From Eucommia ulmoides (lineage: Eukaryota > Streptophyta > Magnoliopsida > Garryales > Eucommiaceae): DNA of 64,000 bases. The notes under the pieces were generated by a model, which was given only the letters and a program-made list of their open reading frames with translations, had not been told where the DNA came from and made no database searches. Within the stretch, counting starts at the first letter, position 1; every line of letters starts with the position of its first letter. The stretch spans positions 15,453,001 to 15,517,000 of the forward strand of contig CM028340.1 in NCBI GenBank assembly GCA_016647705.1, in the 5' to 3' direction. Of the stretch, positions 46,358 through 59,538 are shown in pieces. The position numbers and the translations under genes were made by a program.

Positions 46358-49121
46358 ACTTTTCCCTCCTAAAAGAAATTTCATCCCGAAATTTTCATCA
46401 AACCAATAATACGTCAAATTCACACCACAAGGTCACGTTCGTCTCACGTGATTCTAGAACACTGTTTCCTATGTAGGGTCCCATAATTACAAATCGCCCA
46501 ATATTTATAACCAATAGTTTTATCAAATCATATCCACCAATTGCAACATTTTCATTTGAAGTGGTCGATTTTATATCCAATACCCACCAAACAGAGTGCA
46601 CTGGGTTGGTCATGCATAACTCGAACAACCAACTATTAAAGAATCTCATGCTTTTAACTGCTTCCGCTGCGTTACTCTGGTAAAAATAACGATCAACAAC
46701 ACTCATCACCAATCTCATAAACTTAGACAGCCCAAAAATCATTAACTTTAATATCCACATCAGATCTTCATTATTCTTATAAATGTTCTAGACATAATAC
46801 CATCATCTAAACCATGTAGATACGTGTCAACATACATCAAACGGGTCATCAAAAAAAAATTCCTTCATACCTCCACATTTAATCAAGTTCCGGACAAAGC
46901 CACGCACTTCAATTATATTTCAGTCTACACATTCATGCTTCAAACACATATAAATATGAATTGAAGCACCTAACCATGTCCCAGCTACAAAATTTTCAAT
47001 ACTTCATAAAAGTTATTCGGAATAACTTAATTTATCCTTCCCTTATGAGATCTCAGTAACCCTACATGCCGACTTCGCCTAATAATTAATAATAAATTAA
47101 TACATCTAATCGAGTTCCTTTTATCTACTCCATTTTCTAGATAAAAAAAATAAATAAATAACCACACCAAGCTATCTTCAATTCTCGATAATTTTTCGTT
47201 CTCCAATCGCAATTCAGTTTATTTGACTAAAGTCATACATCATTTCTACACAGTGCTTTATACGGTACCACTTTGATCACGAAAAAGGTATCTATTAGTT
47301 AAACACATTCCATTAACGCTCCATGATCCTCCTCGCAATCAGAAATTTCCAAACGCAACTCCTCAACATAGCCTCCAATACCCGAATCGTACCTCTCGAT
47401 TGACCATTAATCTACACATAAGAAGAGTTACAAACTCTCAACTTGACACCCAAAGTAGTATGGAAACTTGACTTGAGTGTCAAAATAATTATCACATTTT
47501 GGTACTACAGTTTTTCCTATACAATTTCTCCGATGGAGGGTTATTACCTAGACATACTACCTAACTTCCCATATTTACAACATGACGATTTAAGTTATTA
47601 TCATTCAATACATCATTTTTTAGTTCCTCCGCTGACTGTTCTACTATAGGGACACACCCGTCCCCCAAAAATAGAAATAACCGAAATAAATACCATGAAC
47701 CTCTCACCGGTTCACCCCCGGACAGCTCGACTCAAAAACCTTCACTCAACTCCAACGTAGGACTCTATCTAGCGCCAATAGGGGACCAACTCCTAATTTC
47801 ATCACCTACGAGTGTACTATACTAATAAAAAATCTATTTGGGAAACACCCTGGTCTTCTGCAGCTAATCGAATAAATCATCAATTCTACACGATGTGTAT
47901 AATAATTTTACCAGAACTGCCTCCTTATTTTCCATTATCGGTTGCCAATATTCATCCTCAACGTCCCTCCCTTTTTCTTTTTGAATCACACCAAATTTTT
48001 ATAGAGAAAAACATCAGGTCTACTATAATTACGAGTTAACAGATCTTCCAATTTCGTCAACTCGGTATGCGCCCTATGATAGGGTAGAATTTATATAAGA
48101 ACAAGTCCTAGAAGTAACTCGATAGTGTTTACTGGCAACCCTGATAATTCTACTTGGACATACATCGAGATAATCCCTCACTACTGAAGTATCCGTCATC
48201 TGAACGTTGTTTTGACTGGTGCCCCTCACCTGTGTGAGGTATACCTGATATCCTTAACTTCTAACCTCCTAGACCAAAATCAAATTGATGGGGGTAATGA
48301 TTACATATCACAAAATACAAACTTTACCTCTTCTAAGATTCGGAAGATAACTTCTTTTTGGAACAATTCACCGACAACTCCATATTACTCATACGGAACG
48401 AACTACATCTATGCGCACTATCTATCAACACGGTTCATTATTCTCGACTATCTCCTATACATCATTCTTTATTAATTTTCCCCATTTCATATTGCTCGCC
48501 AACCTAAAACATGTTGCCAATTATTGCCAATTACCTCTTTTCTAGATTAGTTTACAAACAATCATCTTCTCTTATTCTCATAGTACGTAAGCCCCTTTCA
48601 ATAAGGATACAAAAATTTCCTTAATATTGCCAAAAAGGCAGTTCAATACACATCTTGGATATTGTTTAATAATCTCACTTAACTGTGCTCTGCCACACTG
48701 CCTATTGTTTTAATAACTAAAATATTAGGCGCTACCGATAGTGGATCCTAACGTCAAGTAATACGCATACAATTGTTTTATCAATTATAATCTAACCTTC
48801 ACAACCACTCGTACCCCTAAAATTGCGATCCACCCATTACCACTACCAACAATGCAACACCACCCGCCTCTACCAATTGGCAATATCACAACTTTATCGC
48901 ACCCACTAATTACCAAAAAGACAACCAATCATGTACTATGCCAATGCACTAACTAATGCAATGACATAACTATCACCCACGTGCCGAACTCATCTATCGA
49001 CACCCTATCTCATGTCCCCTACTAACTAGACGACTGGTATGTCTTCCTATCTCATGGTCCTCTACTGACACAACAACTGACAAGTCTTCAGAACCTATAA
49101 TCTAGGCTCAGATACCAAAAT
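46358..49121 (-). other. Interior of the Tekay-like element
   Basis: Non-coding apart from short chance frames. It includes a diverged piece of the LTR (about 47645-47825), listed separately. Confidence 0.75.
47645..47825. repeat. Third, diverged LTR fragment inside the Tekay-like interior
   Basis: GGGACACACCCGTCCCCCAA, GAACCTCTC, GGACTCTATCTAGCGCCAAT, GGGGACC and GAGTGTACTA occur in the same order and orientation as in the LTRs (43565-43735 and 49270-49442), but with more differences than between the two LTRs. Confidence 0.8.
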
Positions 49122-51530
49122 TGTCACACCCCACCCCAGACACCATAACCGTGGGGTCGGTGTAACGACTACATGTCATCACCTGACCGACAAACCAACT
49201 TAAATATAACGACTAGTTACATAAAACAATATACAATCATCTATACAACATATACAAGACTTAATGCTACGGGGACACACCCTACCCCAAAATAAATAAT
49301 CCTACAAAACAAATAGCATGAACCTCTCTTAGGTGCACTTCAGCCAACTCATCAAAAACCCCTCACACGACTCCATCGTGGAACTCTACCTAATGCCAGA
49401 AGGGGACCGACTCCGAACTGTTTCACTTGTGAGTGTACTGCCTTCTTAATAAAAATATTTTAAAATAATGTTTCATTCTACAACATCTAAGTAAATAAAT
49501 AATAATTTTCTAATTAATACCACATTTAAATGGATCAAGTATAAGTATACAAACATCACATGTCTAATAAAAATCATCATAATAAATAATCAATCACCCA
49601 ATATAAATAAAACATCATATCTCAAACACAACACACACTGCCTAGCCATAGTGATCGTTTTAACCTCACGATCGGGGAGTTGCAACGGTATCGTACCATC
49701 CGTAGGATATGCCTTCCTAGCGGAACAAATGACCATATGCCCAGACCACCCATCAGACAGGTCATAATATTAATATCCACATGTCAGACCGCCCATCGGC
49801 TGGATATAATATCAATAATCATCTGTCGGACCACCCATCAGCAGGATATAATATCAATAATCGTCTGTCGGACCGCCCATCGGCAAGACATAATATCAAT
49901 AACATCATCAAATCAACAACATCATCACCACTACAACTTAATAAATAATCAACGTACTACCGAAGCAGATAAAATCAACAATATCGTCAAATCGATATCA
50001 ACATCGTCAAATCAACAACATCAATAAACTCGTCTCATCAATATGGTCAAAATCCCCAACATCCACCTCTTTTTCTCCAACACCGACTTTTAATCCAAAA
50101 ATCATATTTTTCGCTTTCGTTTTGAAAACCGTCTAATTTCAACAAAACTGTTTTTTTCCACTTTCTTTTAAAAACACCAAAATTTAACGAAAATTCATTT
50201 CCTCAACTCACCCAAAACCTGTTTGATCCATATCATTCATAAAAATCATACAGTCCAAGTAAAACCATTTTACACACAAATTTATATATATATATATATA
50301 TAAATAGTTTGACAAGAAGACAATACACTCACCTGATTATCCGTTTTCGAAGACTTTGACCGCCTATTCTCTACCGGTACTCCAGTGCCTGCGAACCTAA
50401 AAGTGACAGGGCCTAAATTAATATTTTATATAAAAATAACCTAACCATGTCATGAAATCCTAATTTTCGTAATTTCCTATTCCCCGCGTTTTCTTTTGGA
50501 ATATTATCATTTAATTAACCTCACTCTGTTACAGTTTACTATATAAACTTTGTTCATACAGACGGTGTCATTATTTATTATCGCCATTTCGACATTTTCG
50601 ATGAAATAATTAGTTTCAGAATTAGCCACGGGACAATTAAATACATATATTAAGAGAGTTCAGAATTTTACCTTCCCCTGATTTTCCATGGGTCCGCGAG
50701 ATGAGTTTTTGGTTTTATTGGAGTGGTTTGTGCATTTTTTCTTTTTCCCCTTCTTCTTCCTTTTCCCTTTCGATTTTGTGTTTCTATTTTCTGATTGAGC
50801 TCAGCCGCCGCTACTCTCTCTTTTTCAACTCAACGGCCGGCCAAACGACTGACACTAACCACCACCCCCGCAAATGTATGCACACATACACGCCGCACAC
50901 ACCGTCAGCAAAATGGAACACCCACACACACACCTACTACCAGACCAAATAGATAGACACACACACACACCCCTATCTGACTGAACACTTATACACACAC
51001 ACTCCTTTCACCGCCAGCGACCCAACAATTTGAACAGAACAACACCTACACACACATACATGGTAGCACCACACACATACGAATAAAACGGCACCTCTAC
51101 CACCGATGATAGACAAATGACAGTTGCCGTCGACAAGCTCTCTCTCTCTAACTCACCGCCGGCGAACTAATTGACGGCGACACACAGTGGCACGCACCAC
51201 CAGAGGAACCACACACCCACTGGCCAAACTCACCAACAATAATAGAACACACACCCACATAAATCACCAAACTAAAATAGAAAACACACACCCACATACC
51301 CACCTGATCGCCGACCGAACGGAGCACACACACACACCTGGACCCTCTCACCTGACGAACAGACCAAACACGACTACCCAACGATCACAAATAGAGCATA
51401 CACACACTCACTAGAGTGACGACCACACCGTTGATCGGACGACACCTCCTTTCTCACCGGAGCTCTTTTGTCGATCCTCTCTCTCTCTATTTTCTCCGAT
51501 CATTTCTCGATCCTTCCCTCGTCTCTATCC

Positions 51531-51581
<51 letters not shown>

Positions 51582-51641
51582 CAACCCGACCGGCCAAGTG
51601 GCCTCTCCTCCTCCACAAGTTCCATCGCCTCCCACTCTCTC

Positions 51642-51712
<71 letters not shown>

Positions 51713-52072
51713 TCTTAAGCCCCCTCATTTTTGTTAAGTTTCATGCTTTTATTTTTATATTTTAAAGATTTACACTTTGTCCCCCTAAACATTTAAATCA
51801 CATATTAAATTTCAAAATCTGCTCCGCTATTTTAGTTAGGATAATAATTTAAACTCATTCTAAATTTTAATGTTTATGAAAATTGCAATTATCCCCTTCA
51901 TGATTTGTTGAGATGTTAATTAAACTTAACTTCAATTTTAACATTTTGAGAATTTATGAATTAACCCTTCACATTCACAATTAAATCATAATTTATACCA
52001 TCAACCCCGTTAGTTCCGAAATATTTTAAACGCAACTTAAATTATACGTATGTCCAAGGTCGGGGTCTTATA
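49122..52072 (-). mobile_element. 5' LTR of the Tekay-like element
   Basis: It matches the left LTR over its whole length. It differs by a one-base change in its end (TCTTATA versus TCTTACA) and in microsatellites: (AT)n at 51532-51578 and (TA)n at 51641-51710, and the (CT)n of the left copy is largely replaced by TA. Confidence 0.92.
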
Positions 52073-52283
52073 GATATTGAGATAGATGCGATGTTCAACA
52101 AGTCCTGGATGGATGGGAAAGACTTTGTTTCTTTACACTTAGGGCCCCTGGCGGGAGAGCCTTTGCTTCTTCCATTTGCTCCCGCAGTACCTAACGAACC
52201 TATACAACCAAGTGTGTTTCATTCCGAAGAGTAAAGGTATATGCTGTGGAGGCCATCTCTTACCCCTATTGTTGATCCACTGG

Positions 52284-52288
52284 GTATG
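52284..52288. repeat. Target duplication GTATG of the Athila-like element
   Basis: GTATG at 52284-52288 pairs with GCATG at 61786-61790, one mismatch. Confidence 0.8.
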
Positions 52289-53548
52289 TGATAAGTCTAA
52301 ATTACCTATCTATTTCCAAACCGAACTTGTTAGGTTTCAAGTGTTATTATAGTATTTTAATAGGTTTTTATTCTTTTTGTTATAAATCAGTTGTGTGGGG
52401 TGAAAATGGATGAAAATGGATTATAAACGATCAAATCGGATCAAGAGCGGTGGAAGAACGGTAGAAAAAGAGCAAAGATGCTAAATTTCAGAATCTGAAG
52501 CCTACCGCCGCGGTGGTCAAAATGCAGTGAAAGCCCTTAAGACTCTGTAAATCCACTGCCATGACGGTGACCACTGCGGACATACCTACTGCCACAGTGG
52601 TGATCCTACCACCGCGGCAGTCACTCTACACTGATTTTTAGATATTTTGAGATATTTTTTGGATCGCTTTTCTTCTCCTCTCCTCTCTATTTCGGCTAGA
52701 ACTCTCCTTAGACATTGGAGAGCTTAGGTAGAGAGTTTTGGGGAGTGCTCAACCAATTCCGTAGGAGAAAAACACAAAGCGAAGAAGGAGAAACGCTCTC
52801 GGAGCGATTTTAGCAACGGATCTTCGAATAACAACTAAGTTCCTTCGTTTCTTTCTCTATTTTCTTAACTTTGGTGTTTGTTTGAGCATGTTTAGCTCAT
52901 GTATCATTGTTTATATGGTTATGGCCATTAGCTACATGGATGTTTTCTAGGGATTGATATAATTTATGAAAATGTGGTTTATTTGAAATCGGTATTTCAT
53001 TAATGGTTGTTCTTTGTTGTTTGATTGTGTTTACTATTTTTCCATGTTTATTATGCTTGTTTAGATACATAGAGAATACGAGGTTTAACACTTGGGAGAG
53101 GTAACCCCGAATTCGGACTAGGGTAAACACAACGCAACGATTTAATAACCTAGAAGGGTTAGAAAGTGGGCAATCAATGACGTTGGGGCAAGACTCATGT
53201 AACCTAAGTGTCATTAAGATGTTAAAGGGGACTTATTTATTGACGCGAAGTCACATATTCACTCTCTTTACGCTCGGGAGATGTAGTGTTTAAGATAGCT
53301 AACCGAGATTGTCGAAGAGGTTGAATACCGTTTGCGTAAGCAAACAAGATCAAACACATTGAAGTAAATGAAGTTAATCCCTAGATAATCAATTCCCCTA
53401 AACGTCTCATATTAGTATTAGTATAATTAGTATTTTAGTTTAGTTTAGTATAATTAATTATAAACTCATTTTTTTTATCGCCTAAATAAAGTCGGGTTAT
53501 GACTTGTACACTTGCGGTGAAAGTAGCAACGTGATTTATGCGCTGCCA
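52289..53548 (+). mobile_element. Athila-like 5' LTR
   Basis: It runs TGATAAGTCTAAATTACC to CGCTGCCA, 1260 bp. Directly after it comes a primer-binding site. U3 holds palindromic GC-rich motifs at 52503-52630 (for example ACCGCCGCGGTGG). Compared with the 3' LTR it lacks roughly 90-115 bp near its end (the segment at 61656-61741). Confidence 0.9.
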
Positions 53549-53554
53549 AGTTTT

Positions 53555-53572
53555 TGGCGCCGTTACTGGGGA
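53555..53572 (+). other. Athila-type primer-binding site
   Basis: TGGCGCCGTTACTGGGGA is very close to TGGCGCCGTTGCCGGGGA, the tRNA-Asp-type site typical of Athila elements. Confidence 0.9.
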
Positions 53573-56183
53573 TTGGTTTTTAGATTGTTGTTGATATTGT
53601 GAGTAAATAACTTGATTTTAATTTAGGCATTTGTTTTGTTTATAATTTTTGTTTTGTAGTTTTGTTTTCCTTGCAGAGTACTTGAAGATGTTAGATCAAC
53701 AGGTACTTTTGCATTTCTCTCAACAAGATTTTGAACCTTTATATTGTGCCTAGGAACGGTACAAGGTGTTGCTCATTCGGTTTCCAAATCATGGTTTCCC
53801 AAGGGAGTGTCAACTACTGAACTTCCTCGATGGGTTACAAGCCACAACACAAAATTGGATTAAATGAGGAAATAGTACCACCTCCTTTTGACCAACTAAT
53901 CACGGATGAGGCCTATTGGTTGTTAGAAGATATAACGGCGTTTGATTATTAGAGTTGGAATTATTCTTCAAGCTACCAAATCTTAGTGGATAGTTACAAC
54001 ATTTCGGAGCCATGGTTTAACATCCCGAACCAACCTATGGAGTCTTTCCCCACCCTTGATATTCGCTGACGTTATGGGAGAAACTCAAATTTGCTTGAGG
54101 AAAACGCATAACCGGATCAACGAGCACGAGGATCGTCTTAACACTATTGAGATGGTCTGTGCCAAAATTGATGTGCCTATAACATCCATTCAAACACAAA
54201 TCAGTCAGCTTATCTGCTATGTTGAGGCCGAGTTCGAAACGGTGGCACTGAAAGACGAACAAGCCACATTCGATTGTGAAAGCCATTGAGAGGAACCAAA
54301 GATGAGCAGGCGGATCTTGGGTGCATTTGAGGTTGAAGATTCTAATGAGGTAGAAACCTGAGCATAGATCGACGATTGTGATTATTCACAATTTGAGATC
54401 CACATTGTGATGCCTTCATCAATTGAAGATGATCACATCTACGAAGATCTAATGTAACTCATTTATCTTTCGCCGCCATTTGCACCGTACTTTCATGCAA
54501 ACTGAGCACATGAGACGGTGACGAGTCCTATAGAGAGGTTGATCCAAGCAATGCAAAATCTCGCCAGTCTTGAGGGCGTACTGAATCAAGATCCATACGT
54601 GGTGTTGTACGACCCTCACTATGGTCAAAAGCCCCTCGTTGACGAGTTGTTCTCTATGTCAATCTGAGGATAATAAACCAAGCGCTTCTTGGGAGGCAAC
54701 CCAAGTCAAAAATAAATTAAATCCATCTTCGCCGACTTGATTCAGAGGCGAGCTTGTCTCGTCTTCTAGGTACATGTTCTAAACCCCTGTATTCATTATC
54801 ATGCTTTACGCTTTCATTGGGATCGCTGATGGGTCATTGAGGACACTGTCCATTTTAAGTTTGCAGTTATGTGTAGTATGTTAGTATGTTAGTATATTTA
54901 AATGTTGTTTAGTTTATTGTGTTTATGTTTGTTTTGATTAGTTTGTGTTTGTTTGTAGTTGTTGCATGCTAAGTTTTGCGTTAATCTAGGCCATTACCCG
55001 ATGTTGACATTATCCCCTAATTGTTTGTTGAGGTCAAGGATAACGTCCATTCATGTGTGGTCTGTGTACTTGGCATGTCGTTTTGGTAAAGAATATTGTA
55101 GATCCTAATTTGCACAAGCACGTAGACTCAATGTATAGTTATCCAATTGATTAGAGGATAATTATCCATTAGCCAAGTTCCTAAAAATTTAAGGGATTCT
55201 AGAACCAGATTGGAAGAAACTTGAGGTGAAATCCTAGATGAGGTAGTTCAGGAGATATGATTTAGGCATTCATTTAATTCGCTTGAGCTTTTGAAGCTTA
55301 CCTTGCTATATGTTTTTCCCTCGTTACCCTGTCGAAGCCTATAAGTCGTTTTAATTCTGAACATGTAACAAATAACCTAGTCAATTGATTTCTTTCCAAA
55401 CCTATATTGCTAAATCGAAGGCACAATTTGAGTGAATCAAGTTAGCAGTTGCAAATGCTACTTGAAGTGAGTGGTTGGGTTTAGGGAGAAATTTTGATTG
55501 GTTCAGTATTTGAGTACTCACTTGTCATTTTTCTTTTGTTTTCACCACACCCATGAAATTGTAAAAATCGAATAAGTTTGGGGGTGTGGTTCATGTTAAA
55601 AAAAAACCATATGTAAATATAGTTCAATTTCCGTTTCTTTTGACAAGTGAGTACGATGTTCTAAAATATTAGTTCAAGGTTGTTTCAAAATTATCTATGG
55701 GGGTTCAAGAGTGATTTTGTGCCAAGCGTATCGTTGAGTTAAAAAAGTTAACCTATTTTATATTTTCGATATACCCTTGGCCATGTTCCTAACGTCATCA
55801 AGTCCTATTCCGAGCCTACATTAGTGGAGAGTGGAACCCCGTCAGGCATATGGATATCCTAGGCCTTCATGGTTTAAAGTTGTGAGTTTTGTTGGCAGAT
55901 ACTCCAATCTGGTTGTTGGATAGTTGTATTATTGAGTTTCGCACACACATGTTGAAAGGATCTAGAATGTTGTTTACCATTACTGAATATTGAAATTCTA
56001 GAACATTATATGGTGCATTTTACTCTTGAACTCAATAATATTTGGGGGTTGTTGAAGGCAAAATATCTTGCTCAGTAGAAGAATTCAAAACTCGCATATC
56101 ATTATGTTTAGGTTGTTTGTGTTAGTTATTTCGTTGTGTTTTTCATTTTAGTGTGAGTGTTTTGCTCGAGAACTAGTAAAATT

Positions 56184-56200
56184 CTAAGTTTGGGGGTATT
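56184..56200 (+). other. Athila-like polypurine tract
   Basis: CTAAGTTTGGGGGTATT immediately precedes the TGGTAGTTGTAAATTAC start of the 3' LTR. Confidence 0.7.
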
Positions 56201-59200
56201 TGGTAGTTGTAAATTACTTATGTATTTCCAAACCGAACTTATTAGGTTTCGAGTGTTATTAGAGTATTTTAATATGTTTTAATATGTTTTTATTTTTTTG
56301 TTATAAATCAGGCCTGTGAGGTGAAAAAGGATAAAATGGATCATAAACGATCAATCGGATCAAGAGCGGTGGAAGAACGGTGGAAAAAAAGCAAAGAGGC
56401 TAAGTTTCAGAATCTACAGCCCACCGCCTCGGCGATCAAAATGCAGAGAAGGCCCTAAACTCTCTATAAATCCACCGTCACGATGGTGACATCCACTGCC
56501 ACAGCGGTGACCACTGCCGACATGCCCACCGCCGCGGTGGTCACTCTACAATGATTTTAGACATTATTTTAGATATTTTGAGATATTTTTTGGATCCATT
56601 TTCTTCTCCTCTCCTCTTCATTTTGGACAGAACTCTCCTTAGACATTGGAGAGCTTAGGTAGAGAGTTTTGGGGAGTGCTCAACCAATTACTAAGGAGAA
56701 GAACACAAAGAGAAGAAGGAGAAACGCTTTCGAAGCAGTTTTAGTAGCGGATCTTCGGATAACGGCTAAATTCCTTCGTTTCTTTCTTTATTTTCTTAAC
56801 TTTGGTGTTTGTTTGAGCATGTTTAGGTTGTGTATCATTGTATATATGGTTATGGCCATTAGCTAAATAGATTTTGTCTAGGGATTGATATAATTTATGA
56901 AAATGTGGTTTATTTGAAATCGGTGTTTCGTTATTGGTTGTTGTTGGCCCAATGATCTACCTAAAAGGGGGGAAAATTGGGTAGTACTAAAAATTATCAG
57001 AATATTATGCTTAAAAGCAAATAATTAATTTTATCTTAAATTAATTATTATCTCTTTATATAGCAGCGGAATTATATAATCAACTAGGTGCACACCAAAC
57101 AACAAAAATAAATAAAGTAAAGAAAGCAGCACACCAGAAATTTATACTGGTTCATCAAGCTACTCTTGGCTAATCCAGTCCCCCGAGCTCCACAGAGTGT
57201 TGCACTCACTAATCACAAGATCTCTTTAAAGGTAGGAACCAAACTCTCACAATGATTCTTTTCCAAGGCTCAGAATCAACCTCTACTTTTTATAGGCTCA
57301 AGAATAACATTTACAATTTCCTTTTCCAAGGCTCAGGAATAACCTCTACTTTTTACAGGCTAAAGAATAACCTAATTCTTTTTATCCGTTAGGTTAAAGA
57401 ATCAAAATCTCACAATCGCTCCAAATATCCTTTTACCTGGTAAGGATTAAACCGTTACAAAATCACTTACAAAACAATTCTATCAAGGAAGAATTACTAC
57501 CTCAAACTCTTTACAGGAAGAAACTGAAACCAGCTACCCTTTGATTAAATACTCCCAATAGTATTTAACCCGTCACTCTACTCACCAATACAAATTGATA
57601 AGTAAATATCCTCACTCGGAGCTTTTACTACCTCAGATAAATTAAAACTCAATTAATATCCTATAATAGTGATAGAAAAGTGAGATACACAAAATTTGAT
57701 TTTAAATAAAATAGGGTAGCACGTAATTGAGCATGTAATCAGATTTCTTCAAGAAATTATTTCAAAAGTATTTTTCAATAAAAATCTAGAAAAAAAATTT
57801 CAAAGATCAATTTCCAAATATTTAATGATAGAATCAATAAACAATTAATAGCAAGCAATTTGGAAAGATCTCACCAGGAATCCATCGAAAGAAAATATTA
57901 TAGTAATGTCACTTCAAATCGGTAGCAGCAATAATTCACAACAACTGATTCTCAAGAATAACTCTTAGAAAAGCTCTCACAATTCTCAATATGATTTCTC
58001 TTAGAAAAGTTCAATATTTGATCACCCTTTTGATAGGATATGCTATCTTTTTTTTTTTAATGTGAAAAATGCAGGTCTATATAAAGGAGAATGAAATCAG
58101 CTCTCTAACGGCTAGTTCCCACTTGTCATGACATTTAATTGCTCTTATAGACCCCTTATATCGTTAAGACTTCATTCTGGTTAAATCACTTAATTATAAC
58201 TTTTAAACTTCTACATTAAGTTCCCCAAATATTTCTCAATCACAATTAAATAGAACAGAAACAATTGTGTGTACCAAATTGAGAAATACTTAAACTTAAT
58301 TAACCAAATCTATAGAGATATCATAATATGTGTTGCATATCTTAAATAACCTCAAATCCCTAAAATCTCTCATGAATTCTAACCAAAAAATGGCTAGTAA
58401 CAACTACTTTCATAATACAATTCGGAATTCCTTAAAGTCTTGAAATAGCACCATCAGTCAACCGACCAATATTTCTTGTCGACCGATCAATTCAGGATAT
58501 AGCCAAACCAAAAATCCATCGCCCATCGATCGACCTATCTGTAGACTTATAGATTCATATTGTTTCATTTATTTTCACCGGTCGACCTATTTGTCGACTT
58601 ATAGAGACAGAAAGTTGCATTTCTGAGCACCTGTCGACTTACCTATTGACTTCGAGGTTCATAGACTTTTCTTGTATGCTCCGGTCGACTTACCTATCAA
58701 CTTACCAATGCTGGAATCTCTACTAAATTCATTTTTAATTCATTTACTTCATCATTTTTGCCCCTTTAACCAATTTATCTTCTCGGTTAGCTCTACTAAC
58801 TTTCTCAAATTCCATTTTAACCATTTATAAATATTACTTTTCAATATCACATAGGAGCATATAATTTCACCTTATCAAAACACACATAAACAATAAAAAA
58901 CTTTTTGTGCCGTGTGTGTTCCTAATTAGGATATTAAGAGTTGAAATTAACCTGAATTGTTTACCATAATTTCTTCAAACTCTTAATCCTTCATCATTTT
59001 TGTCATCATCATTTAGCATTCATCTATTTCTTGTCATCGTATCTTTATCATTGGAACTTAATTAACTGAAACACTAAATTAAATTGTTAGTTTCACCAAA
59101 ACATCAACACTTAATTGTTCATCAAAATCTTGGGATCAATAATCTCTCCCTTTTTTATGATGACAATTAACTTTGATATTTTTGTCAAATTAAAATGTAA

Positions 59201-59538
59201 CCACACTCCCCCTGAATCCGAGGACGGGTTTTATAACTCATTTTAAGCAAAGTAATGAAGATGATCAAAAAATATTCAACAAAGCATAAATTAACAAAAT
59301 ATAATAAACTCCCCCTTTTGATATTCAACAAAATAATTCTAGTTCCCTTTAATAAAACATCAATAAATTCTCCCCCTTTGTCATCTCAAAAAAAACATAT
59401 TGGGGAAGAGAACCACATATGAACTCTATTCTAGGCAAACATCATTATGCCTAGCCATAATCAAACTGTAAATGATTTTCACAAATTGATATTCCGCTAG
59501 TGGTTTGGTAAAAATATCAGCAAGCTGGTCGGAAGTAT

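Larger units (their letters stand above)
43416..52072 (-). mobile_element. Tekay-like Ty3/gypsy element without pol (large derivative)
   Basis: Two long direct LTRs (43416-46357 and 49122-52072, each about 2.95 kb) flank a 2.76-kb interior. On the - strand the 5' LTR is the right one. A primer-binding site TGGTATCTGAGCC lies at 49105-49117 (initiator-Met type), and a purine tract CTTTTAGGAGGGAAAAGT at about 46359-46376 sits beside the TGTAAGACCCCG LTR start. These ends are typical of plant Tekay/Del chromoviruses. The interior has no gag, RT or integrase in any frame, so it could only have moved using enzymes of a relative. Confidence 0.9.
53549..56200 (+). pseudogene. Athila-like interior: gag remnant, no pol
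   Basis: From about 53688 frames give FEPLYCA, a stop where W is usual, then ERYKVLLIRFPNHGF and LNFLDGLQATTQNWI, the conserved Athila gag core. A coiled segment lies at 54056-54289. The phrase CTTGGGAGGCAACCCAAG (about 54686-54703) is typical of the Athila region after the coding part. Reverse transcriptase and integrase are absent and the interior is only 2.65 kb. GTTTGGGGGT motifs recur at about 55577 and 56188. Confidence 0.8.

Noticed and set aside
54056..54289. Independent small coiled-coil protein
   Set aside because: It sits in the Athila gag remnant between gag core and the post-coding motif and is best read as degraded gag.
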